DNA of 64,000 nucleotides from Bidens hawaiensis. Taxonomy: Eukaryota > Streptophyta > Magnoliopsida > Asterales > Asteraceae. Each line of letters begins with the position of its first letter. Position 1 is the stretch's first letter. The DNA is taken from positions 124,001 through 188,000 of the forward strand of contig JAIQDT010003817.1 in NCBI GenBank assembly GCA_021521415.1. The letters run 5' to 3'. The position numbers were made by a program, and so were the translations under genes. The notes under the pieces were generated by a model. That model saw nothing but the letters and a program-made list of their open reading frames with translations, made no database searches and was not told the DNA's origin. This document shows positions 12,076-22,183 of the stretch, in pieces.

Positions 12076-12421
12076 AACCCCGGAAGATCCTTTGGGAATA
12101 CATCTGGGTAGTGTCACACGATAGGAACATCTTTCATTTCTTTCGTCTCAGCCGTAACGTTGACAACATACGCCAGGTAGGCACCTCACCCTCATCTTAA
12201 TAACCCTTCGGCTTTTATCATTGCAATGACGTTAAGCCCTGAACTTTCCTTATCACCTTAAATCATCACCTCACTACCATCCAGGGACTTTAGCTTTATT
12301 ATCCTACTCTTACATACTATCTGAGCTTCCTAATCAGACATCCAATCCATTCCCAAAACTACATCGAACCCTCCCAAGGTTATAACATACAACATAACAG
12401 GGAACTCATGCCCCTCTAACT

Positions 12422-12841
12422 CTATCTTATAGTCCTTAACCATTTTGTTATTTTAACTGAAGTGTCACTAGCGGTTTCTACTATAAAGGTTTCAAACACT
12501 TGGCAACATTTCATTTTAGCCATTTTACTAAATGTCGTAGCTACAAAAATTCTATTCGCACCTGAATCAAATAATACGGAAGCAGAAATATCGTTTACTA
12601 AGAACGTACCAGTCACAACATCAGGAATTTTCCTAGCTTGTTCTTGGGTCAGCATGTAGGCTCTATTCCTCGGCCTTGCTTGCTCGGCATCTTTCCTTCC
12701 ACTCCCTCCAGACTCACCATCGGTGCACTCCCTTGCCATATGGCCCGTCTTGCCACATTTGTAACACGCTGGCTTTGCACTACACTCATTGGCATAATGC
12801 CCTACCTTTCCACACTTATAACACGCATCGGACCCCATCAT
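12422..12841 (-). pseudogene. Gypsy-A zinc knuckles and protease region
   Basis: 139 open codons hold two CCHC zinc knuckles, CYKCGKVGHYANEC (residues 7-20) and CYKCGKTGHMAREC (residues 26-39), which bind RNA in the nucleocapsid part of Gag. A retropepsin-like active site LFDSGANRIF (DSG at 92-94) follows. The frame is lost soon after. It sits between the gag domain and RT, as expected for a single gag-pol polyprotein. Confidence 0.8.
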
Positions 12842-13936
12842 GTATTCCCCTCCATGAGCCTTTCCACATTTGGGAAAAACATCGGAACTCCTACCCTACT
12901 TGCACTCAACACCGTGCATCTTTCCGCAAGTCTTACACGACCTTCTCCCAAACTCACGGCTGTTTGTTCTTGGGGTTCCACAACTGAGTACCGGGTCGTT
13001 TAGCAGGAGCGACCAACTTCTTATCCTTTTTCTCTTCCACTACCACCTCTTATGCTGACAAGTCATCATAAACCATTTCCGCCAGCCCTACAGCAAAATC
13101 AAAAGTACATGGTCTACCAGCCTTGAGCAAGATGCAAAAATTCTGCGGCAATCCCGTAAGGTAACACTTGATCCGCTTGGCCTCAGTGTTCACCATGTCC
13201 GGCACCAACCTTGACATGCGGTTGAATTCAGTGGTGTACTCGCGTTGTGTCATCGTACCCGCCCTTAGACTCAAGAACTTCATCTCAACCCTTTCAACCT
13301 CAGCATCAGCACAGAATAACTTAATCACTAACTCCTTCAGATTATCCCACCTCAAAGCCTTGATCTCTTCTCGACTATTCCTCTGTTCAATCGACTCCCA
13401 CCAGTACATTGCCTCATCACCGAATGATTAGGTAGCATAACCCACAGCTTGATCGGGACAACATTCGCTAATTTGGATAACCTTGTCCATCGCGGTTATC
13501 CATTGGAGAGTAGCGATTGCGTCTCCCAAGCAAGTTAGCTTTGGTGGGTCACAGCCTTTGAAAGACTTATAGTTGCACCCACCTCGGCCTCTTTTCTTAT
13601 CATCAACCTTCACTGACTTAACCGCACTTGATTCTTCCCTCTCTCTTTCATCATCTTTCTTACCATCTCCTTCTGCCCCTCAGTGGTTCTCTCACGGCCT
13701 CCAGCAGACCCTTCAGGGTTCATGTTCTTTACAGCTGTTGCTACCGCTTGAGCAATGGCAGCTTGAATTGCTGGATCTAGTTGAACCCCTTCATTGTTAC
13801 TCGGATTTCGACCTGCTGCACTTCCTTCTCCCTCTAGGTTAGTAGTTGATCCTACCGACGGTTCTCTGACAACGCGTGGCCTACCACGACGTCCCGTACG
13901 GCCTCTCATTCCAGCAGCTTTCTTAGCTCCAGCCAT
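12842..13936 (-). pseudogene. Gypsy-A gag, broken
   Basis: The likely start is the Met of MAGAKKAAG at 13936, after a basic/Gly-rich leader; an in-frame Met 33 nt upstream is less likely. The N-terminus is basic, followed by Ala- and Glu-rich stretches. The capsid-like part carries WITAMDKVIQISECCPDQ, YWWESIEQRN, LVIKLFC, REYTTEFNRMSRLVP and EAKRIKCYLTGLP, all typical of plant gypsy Gag. Stops or frameshifts occur near 13610, 13430 and 13050. Confidence 0.8.
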
Positions 13937-13969
13937 TCGTATTCTATAAGGAAACACAAACGTCATCAA

Positions 13970-14333
13970 TTAAGGAACCATTTAGTACAAGGATATTAAG
14001 GATAACAGGTAATAACAGTGGCCAGCTGTGATTAGCTGATCACATTACTCTCCGTGTCCTATACACTTCCCTTTGTGAGTCCACTTTTGCTAGTTCTACT
14101 TTTAACAGTTAGGTAATCAAACAATCAGGAAATCCTATCCCTACATACACATAACCTTTCTTTAGCAGTTAAGTTAACATTACCATACATTATTTAATCA
14201 TACACTTTACCATTACTGAGCTTGCTTGAGTGACATATGGCATTCTTGTACTGGCATCTTCTTTCTTTTATTACTTTTATCCCTTTCTCTGTTCGAGTCT
14301 AAGCATGTAAGATGCTTAAATCTCTCGAACTTT
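13970..14333. other. Gypsy-A leader between PBS and gag
   Basis: About 360 bp of non-coding DNA between the primer-binding site and gag. No ORF or notable repeat seen. Confidence 0.6.
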
Positions 14334-14345
14334 GCTCTGATACCA
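14334..14345 (-). promoter_or_regulatory. Gypsy-A primer-binding site
   Basis: Minus strand TGGTATCAGAGC, complementary to the 3' end of plant initiator Met tRNA. It starts 3 nt from the LTR end at 14349. Confidence 0.9.
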
Positions 14346-14348
14346 ACT

Positions 14349-15460
14349 TGTAAGGCCCCGTTACCGGTGCCTCACTTTTCACATTGAATTTACTCGTTAA
14401 CATAGTTCTAAATATCAGAGTTAATAAAAACATTCGTGGAATATTAAAAACATTCAAACCATATATTACATAACCATCATTTCTTATCTTTAAGAGCATT
14501 CAAATCGTTTAAACATAAAACACTGTCTTTTAGAGTAACATAACATAAGATAACATTTCCTAGAGATGCCAGTAAAGTCAGCTACGCTGAGTGTGTTCTA
14601 GTTAATCATACAACATACAATCATCTCACATACATGCAAACATGCCCGAAGGGGTATACATCATTCATACCTTACTTTACATACATAACTATCCATACTA
14701 CTTAAAGAGTCTTCCGCCCTATAACCTCACAGATATTATAGGGGTCTGGTCCCCAACATCACAGATATTATTAGGGTCTGGTCCCTATCATCACAGATAT
14801 TATTAGGGTCTGGTCCCTACCATCACAGATATTATAAGGGTCTGGTCCCTATCCTCACAGATATTATAAGGGTTTGGTCCCTATCCTCACAGACATTATT
14901 AGGGTCTGGTCCCTATCCTCACAAATATTATTAGGGTCTGGTCCATTTGTTTCGTGCAACTGTACCATACCTAGCTTTACGTACCTTCCATGACAACACG
15001 TGCAATATCTGAAGAGCGTTCACGTACCATCAACATATCATACATACATCACTCATACATCATATATATTCATACATACATCATTCATACATCATACATA
15101 TTCATACATACATCATGCATATTCATACAAGGCATACACTTACCACTTAAGGTAAGTGTATTAACTATCACATCGAGTATGTACACTGCCCCGAAAACAT
15201 AACAAGGAAGTGGGGCTAGAAACTCACCTGAACGCGATTACGTTCACCATTTATAGTTAGTCTTTTTTGAGTTGAGCACGACTAACTGTATAATCATACA
15301 TATATTAAATACGGTTCTAGCTCTTCTTATCATCTACTTAATTAATCTCACGTAACAAGTCCAGAGACTGTTCTGTCACTATGTTAAACTTCTAGTTCGT
15401 TACTCAGTTCTTTAACGAATTTACATATCATAACGAAGTGGTTCTTGTAACGAACTGGAC
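14349..15460 (-). mobile_element. Gypsy-A 5' LTR, first part (split by insertion)
   Basis: Starts TGTAAGGCCCCG like the 3' LTR and aligns with 7142 to about 8450, including the minisatellite. It has lost about 75 nt beside the CAGCTACGCTG hairpin (14579-14589). The match stops at CGAACTGGAC (15460), where foreign DNA begins; it resumes at 63467 with TGGACCCTCTAACG. The repeated TGGAC is the target duplication of the inserted element. Confidence 0.9.
14727..14946. repeat. LTR minisatellite, 5' LTR copy
   Basis: About seven copies of the unit also found at 7590-7806 (CACAGATATTATTAGGG core). Confidence 0.85.
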
Positions 15461-15640
15461 TGTAACAACATGAAAATTTCGAGTTCAAATTATCAACTTT
15501 CCAAAGTCTAGGGACTAAATTTGCTAAATTCCAGAGTTGATGGTTTAAAATGAAAATTATGATTTCCTGACCCATCGCCACGCGATGAGTCAGAGGAGAG
15601 CCCCATCGCGTATCGTGATGGGATACCTGACACAACGTGA

Positions 15641-15753
15641 CACGTGTGCCACGTGGCACACGGTGGCACTGGTTATCGCCACGTGTCACCACGTGGCAAC
15701 ACTGCTGCCACGTGTTGCCACGTGTAGCGGTGCCTGCCACGTGTCAACACGTG
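15641..15753. promoter_or_regulatory. Array of eight G-boxes (CACGTG)
   Basis: CACGTG starts at 15641, 15650, 15680, 15690, 15709, 15719, 15738 and 15748, mostly as CCACGTGT or CCACGTGG. The last six follow a 29-bp period (gaps 10, 19, 10, 19, 10). They end about 97 bp upstream of a TATA box. G-boxes bind plant bZIP and bHLH factors, and CCACGTGT/G is the core of abscisic-acid response elements. Confidence 0.8.
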
Positions 15754-15776
15754 GAAGGTCTACGCTGTGAGTCAGC

Positions 15777-15836
15777 AGACCTATATCGCGATACACGATA
15801 GGTCTGCTGAGGAACCTATCGTGTATCGTGATAGGG
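15777..15836. promoter_or_regulatory. Inverted repeat just upstream of TATA box
   Basis: The arms CGATACACGATAGGT (left) and ACCTATCGTGTATCG (right) are complementary, with a 10-nt centre CTGCTGAGGA. The stem extends outwards with small mismatches. It lies between the G-boxes and the TATA box, so it is outside the predicted transcript on the plus strand. Confidence 0.65.
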
Positions 15837-15850
15837 ACCAAAATTTCGTC

Positions 15851-15859
15851 TATAAATAG
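15851..15859 (+). promoter_or_regulatory. TATA box of giant LTR
   Basis: TATAAATAG in a CT-rich downstream context (CCACTCTCTCTCTAAC near 15901), typical of a plant pol II start. It gives the element its plus orientation. Confidence 0.7.
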
Positions 15860-16132
15860 CAGCCAAAGGGCTGCTCATTTCCACATCCCACACTCAGCTT
15901 TCCACTCTCTCTCTAACTTCTAACTAAAACCCGACAATCATATAAACGACCCACCTCGATAAGCGTGCCTCGAATCTTGTTTGTGTACCGACGTTTCCTT
16001 GAAGTTGTGCGACCCTCAACCTACATTCAAGAAAAGGTGTTTGTTATAATGGCAATGAGTTGCGACGAGTCTTGAAGTTGGCGTTATCGTTTAACGACCA
16101 AAGTTGAAGAAGAAGCGAAGCGGCGTTAAAGT

Positions 16133-19109
16133 GCTGCACAAGTCCCTAGGGTTTCTATACGCCACTAAGGTTAGGCATAATGATGAATTCAATATAAGTC
16201 AATATTATATTAAAGGCTTAAGCCTTAAGTCGAGGATATACTCGATACCTCGATAAAAGAAAAGAAACGAAAACATAACAAAGAAACGAAAGAAACTATA
16301 ATTATGAATAATATTGAGATAACATATATATGTGTGTAAGTATATATGTATATATATATTCTTTGTTATAAAATTATTATTAAATGAATAAGAGTATTCT
16401 TAAATAATAAAAGAAAAAGAATACGTTTCTTGGAGAAGAAGAAACGTCGGGTTTTAAATATAAACTAAAGGTTTATAATTTACTTTTAAACTAAAGGTTT
16501 TTAAGTAAATAAGAATGAACTAAAGGTTCAATCGAGGATTGAGATATATGACTAAAGGTCTTAAGACGGATCGTGTATCCGACTAACAAAAAGTTATACT
16601 CGTACTATAGGTGCTAGATAACAAAGAAGAGGGAAAGACCCTCGGACAGTGTATTGAAGTTGATCTAAAAGAGAAGGCTATACTCGTACTATAGGTGCAA
16701 GATACCAAGGGAAAGACCCTTGGACGGTGAGTGAAGCCGATCCTAAAGAGATAAGGTGAATACGCCCCCAAACTTATACTTATTTAAAAATGAGTCAAAC
16801 ATGTTATTTGAAATTGTTTACAAGGACTATGTGTTTCTAAAACCGTTATAAATAAAGGGTATAAACCTAGCCCTCAGGCTGTGGTATACGTATGTGTGGA
16901 TCCTTACATAGGTGGTACTATGAGATGTATGGGCATGATCGCAACACCCTTGGTCGTAGGACGCTCTCCTGCAGGGAGTACGACCTTATGTGTATATTTA
17001 CGGGTACTTAACTAAGTCGAACGATGCGGTGTTTGCTGAGGTGACCTAGCGTAGAGGCTCATATTTATAATGTGTTATTTGACTTTGTTATTCCTAAGCC
17101 ACGTTGGGCCGAGGAAGGCGTAGTCTCAAGGGGTAATAAAGTAAAAGAAATGATGAATTCAATAAGCCACGATGCTCAAGTCCCAAGGGTTTCTATACGC
17201 CACAAAGGTAATAAAGTAAAAGAAATGATGAATTCCTAAGCCACGCTTCTCAAGTCCCAAGGGTTTCTATACGCCACTAAGGCTAGGCGTAATGATGAAT
17301 TCTATATAATTCAATATTAGATTAAAGGCTTAAGCCTTAAGTCGAGGATATACTCGATACCTCGATAAAAGAAAAGAAACGAAAACATAACAAAGAAACG
17401 AAAAAACTATAATTATGTATATTATTGAGATAACATATATATGTGTGTACGTATATATGTATATATATTCTTTGTTATGAAATTATTATTTAATGAATAA
17501 TAGTATTCTTAAATAATAAAAGAAAAAGAATACGTTTCTTGGAGAAGAAGAAACGTCGGGTTTTTAGTATAAACTAAAGGTTTTTAAGTAAATAAGAATT
17601 GAACTAAAGGTTCAATCAAGGATTGAGATATATGACTATAGGTCTTAAGCCGGATCGTGTATCCGACTAACAAAAAGTTATACTCGTACTATAGGTGCTA
17701 GATAACAAAGAAGAGGGAAAGACCCTCGGACAGTGTATTGAAGCTGATCCAAAAGAGAAGGCTATACTCGTACAATAGGTGCAAGATACCAAGGGAAAGA
17801 CCCTTGGACGGTGAGTGAAGCCGATCCTAAAGAGATAAGGTGAATACGCCCCCAAACTTTTACTTATTTAAAAATGAGTCAAACATGTTATTTGAAATTG
17901 TTTACAAGGAACTATGTGTTCCTAAAACCGTTATAAATAAAGGGTATAAACCTAGCCCTCAGGCTGTGGTATACGTATGTGTGGATCCTTACATAGGTGG
18001 TACTATGCGATGTATGGGCATGATCGCAACACCCTTGGTCGTAGGACGCTCTCCTGCAGGGAGTACGACCTTATGTGTATATTTACGGGTACTTAACTAA
18101 GTCGAACGCTGCGGTGGTTGTTGAGGTGACCTAGCGTAGAGGCTCATATTTATAATGTGTTATTTGACTTTTTTATTCCTAAGCCACGTTGGGCCGAGGA
18201 AGGCGTAGTCTCGAGGGGTAATAAAGTAAAAGAAATGATGAATTCAATAAGCCACACTGCTCAAGTCCCAAGGGTTTCTATACGCCACTAAGGTAATAAA
18301 GTAAAAGAAATGATGAATTCCTAAGCCACGCTTCTCAAGTCCCTAGGGTTTCTATACGCCACTAAGGCTAGGCGTAATGATGAATTCTATATAATTCAAT
18401 ATTATATTAAAGGCTTAAGCCTTAAGTCGAGGACATACTCGATACCTCGATAAAAGAAAAGAAACGAAAACATAACAAAGAAACGAAAAAAACTATAATT
18501 ATGAATATTATTGAGATAACATATATATGTGTGTAAGTATATATGTATATATATATTCTTTGTTATGAAATTATTATTTAATGAATAATAGTATTCTTAA
18601 ATAATAAAAGAAAAAGAATACGTTTCTTGGAGAAGAAGAAACGTCGGGTTTTTAATATAAACTAAAGGTTTTTAAGTAAATAAGAATTGAACTAAAGGTT
18701 CAATCAAGGATTGAGATATAAGACTAAGGGTCTTAAGCCGGATCGTGTATCCGACTAACAAAAAGTTATACTCGTACTATAGGTGCTAGATAACAAAGAA
18801 GAGGGAAAGACCCACGGACAGTGTATTGAAGCTGATCCAAAAGAGAAGGCTATACTCGTACTATAGGTGCGAGATAGCAAGGGAAAGACCCTTGGACGGT
18901 GAGTGATGCCGATCCTAAAGAGACAAGGTGAATACGCCCCCAAACTTTTACTTTTTTAAAAATGAGTCAAACATGTTATTTGTAATTGTTTACAAGGAAC
19001 TATGTGTTCCTAAAACTGTTATAAATAAAGGGTTTAAACCTAGCCCTCAGGCTGTGGTATACGTATGTCTGGATCCTTACATAGGTGGTACTCTGCGATG
19101 TATGGGCAT
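16133..19109 (+). repeat. Tandem array, copies 1-3 of 1.1-kb monomer
   Basis: The marker TATACTCGTACTATAGGTGC recurs at about 16595, 17679 and 18767 (spacing 1084 and 1088 bp). Each monomer carries a duplicated piece with AAGCCACGCTGCTCAAGTCC and TCTATACGCCACTAAGG, an AT-rich middle, and AAGGTGAATACGCCCCC, which resembles the splice-donor motif of other LTRs. Copy 3 is interrupted at 19109 by a solo LTR. Short frames of 62-86 codons recur in most copies but are broken in copy 1, so they are not called genes. Confidence 0.85.
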
Positions 19110-19815
19110 TGTAACGATTCCGACTAAACCAGGTATACCCTAACCGGTAGACAGTAGTTACGTTATGTTTAATGTTGGGTACATGAATTACCATAGTAAT
19201 TATTCGAGAATACTTGGTTCACTGTATTGATTGTACGTGAATATATAATTCATCGTATTGAATATGCGATTAATCGATCGATAGTTTTTGAAACCCGAAC
19301 GAATCGAGGGTTCAATTATAGACGATATCTATAATATTTAGTGATTTTATGAAACATTAATGCTTCGGGATAAGTAAAGTATGGCACAGAAAAAGAATTT
19401 CGATTTAATGGTACGTCGGTACGTTAAACGAAACCTTTAATACCAAACCGAGCAAGAGACAATCGATCAAGCCAAAAAAGATGCGCAATTATTAATAATA
19501 TGATGTTTTAAGTTAATGAATGTCATGGTCTAAGCTTTTAAAGTTTTTAAATTGGTTTTATATAAATTTCATTTTTAAGCCGAAAACGACCGTTTTAGCC
19601 TCGTTTTAAGTTAAATTAAACATTTAACCGAAACTAAACGAATTGATGCTTTAACCTTATTCGAAAATAAATACGCTTTGAACGTACATATATAAGTGTT
19701 TTAAAATACTCAAAATGACTCCACCAAAGCTAGTTAAAATATTTCCCCTACTCCGTTTACTACTTTCATATTTTTACTAGTGGTGTCGTAAATCTATCGT
19801 ATCATTATAACAACA

Positions 19816-19855
<40 letters not shown>

Positions 19856-22183
19856 AATAAAATATGTTTATGCATATAAAATTAATATGAATATAGTAAC
19901 GTAAGCTAATAAAATATAGTAAAAACAATATCAAATAAATCTTTGATTGACAATACAAGACAAGTTCTCAAACTTCGACTTCAATTATTGATGTAACCCA
20001 AGAGAAATTTTGTTTACAAACAGTCCACATATAAAACAATAAACAAAGTGGAGCAGAAGTGTTATTTTTTTTTCTGTTGTTGACATCATTCATTCATTGC
20101 TCCTGTTCTTGAATATTTGGGTTCAGATCATAATTTTCTATCTTCTTAAACAAGCAATTGATCATGCATGTGACTCCATCCCTTAGCAATCATACATGTT
20201 TCTCAAGATATTTTTACCTAGTATAAAAACGGGCATTGCCTAAACATGCAGCTCAGATGATCCTTTCAACCCAAATAGGTTCGGCAACCCCAACCAACCC
20301 TTTTTCCTATACTCTCAACCCAAAGCTAGGAGACATCACCACTCATCACCCCCACCGCGTGCCGCCGTAGCCAACCACTAGAAGTACCGCGTAAACTACT
20401 AACCGGCGTTGTAGATTTTTTTTACGTTAATCGTCGCCACTCACCACTGGTATAGCAGCCACCACCATCCGCCGTCTCCGCCTCCATAACATCTCTGTTC
20501 CTCTGTTCGGTCTCAAACAAGTGAAGGAATCACCGCCACTGCTACTCGTTTTCGGCAACACCGTCGTACCCAACAAAGCCGTAATCACCGCCGTCATCAC
20601 CATCATTAAACGACACCACCATCACCGCCATAAGCCAACCTGTCGCACCCAACATCGTCGCTCACCATCATTGCTATAACTGATTTGGGACCTTTGTAGG
20701 TAATTACTTCTGCCTTTGGCATCTGAACAATTTTTTGCGTGTGTGTATAAGAGATAACACCAGTGACAACTCTTAGCCATAATTTATTTGATAACACCAT
20801 AATAATATGCATTAATAAAATGTATTGGTCCTGATTATTAATTTACACAATGCCTGCTTTAGTTCTTAAAAACGTGGCTGCTAACAAACAGGACAGGGGT
20901 TCCATCCTCATGTTGACAAGCAATATAACAAAACAGGTTTTTATGCAAATCAAGCTTATGGTTAACTAGGAAAAAAAAAATTATTTGTGAAACCTTAATG
21001 AAAACCGGTGTTTCGAATATATAAAATATAAGCCATATTATATGGAAAAATGTTTTCTAGAAACAAAATATATAATTATATATAGTTTAATGATTAAAAA
21101 AAACCGTGTTCAGATATAAAAACCGAACATAGTGATATGACGCAAAAACAACATTATTATTTATATAAGTATATGTAATTGTAAATCACAAAAGTTGTCA
21201 CCAACGAGTCTTCGAATCACTATTAGTAAAATTAAATGGGTTTAACTAGTTGGGTGAATCGCGGTCATGAAACACTTATGAGTCGGAAATGAAACATAAG
21301 ACCTAAATTTCTGTTGCATGTTATAGGGTACTTGTAGGACAAGACTTGGATTTTAATTATCTAGTGCACATTTGAGAATCAGGTGAGTTTCACGAGCCCC
21401 TTTTTCTGAATTGTTTTTAAATATTTTCTAGGGGCGGAAGCATGTTACTACTGAAATGTTTAAGTACATACTGAACGCATGGATTTGCGTGGATTTATAT
21501 ATATTTTATTGTACGGGAATCGTACGGAAATGTACTAAGATGGTAATTGTCTGAGTTGCTAACATTCTAAGGCCCCGGAACACGAGTGATTAACTGAAAG
21601 CCGGTAGAGTGTGGATAGTACTATTGGTCTGACAAACCCAACTGGTCCGGCATGGATTTGCTGATGTTTCCCAGCCAGTTGCACATGTCTATTTTGTTGT
21701 TATATATTTTGCTATGTAATGTTAGACATAGCGGTTTGGGGCAGGTCCGTGGGCGGAGTATGCCACGGGGTTGTGTGTGGATAGTCAGAGGTTTCACTTG
21801 TGGGCTCAGCATAATTACATCGATAATATTATATTTTGATATGGATTTATCATGGTTTACTCGAATTGTGAAACTCACCAACTATTCGTAGTTGACCCAT
21901 TTTCTCACATGCTTTTCAGGTACGATTAAGATGAAGTGTTTGCTTACGTGCTAAGTGCTTGATGTGTGTAAGATTTGCGTGCGGGATGTTATGATACATT
22001 ATATTAAAAATAATTATGTATCGTATTGTATGATGTGTGTATCACCAAGACAGTAATGAAATATGAGATAATGTAATTTGAAGTATATTAATGTATTCCG
22101 TTTTCTTTATAAACAATGTGGTTGATATCAGAGGTGTCTGTTGCATCCCGTGTACGTTTCCGCTGCGGTTACGGGGTGTTACA
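19110..22183 (+). mobile_element. Solo gypsy LTR, 3074 bp
   Basis: Starts TGTAACGATTCCGAC and ends CGGGGTGTTACA, flanked by GGCAT at 19105-19109 and 22184-22188. No coding sequence, PBS or PPT inside. Its last 150 bp resembles the gypsy-D LTR end (pieces such as CACATTGTTTATAAAGAAA on the minus strand), so it is a related family. It holds an AAT microsatellite (19811-19850), a CACC-rich tract (20330-20680), a donor-like CAG/GTGAGTTTCACG at 21383, an ATAGTACTAT block at 21615, a CAACTA-TTCG-TAGTTG hairpin at 21879-21894 and an acceptor-like CTTTTCAG/GT at 21919. Confidence 0.9.

Noticed and set aside
11821..12117. 98-codon minus-strand frame in gypsy-A
   Set aside because: It is out of phase with the true RT frame, whose motifs lie in another frame through the same bases.
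20606..20812. Host gene in the CACC-rich part of the solo LTR
   Set aside because: The region lies within a bounded solo LTR, frames are short and composition is low complexity.
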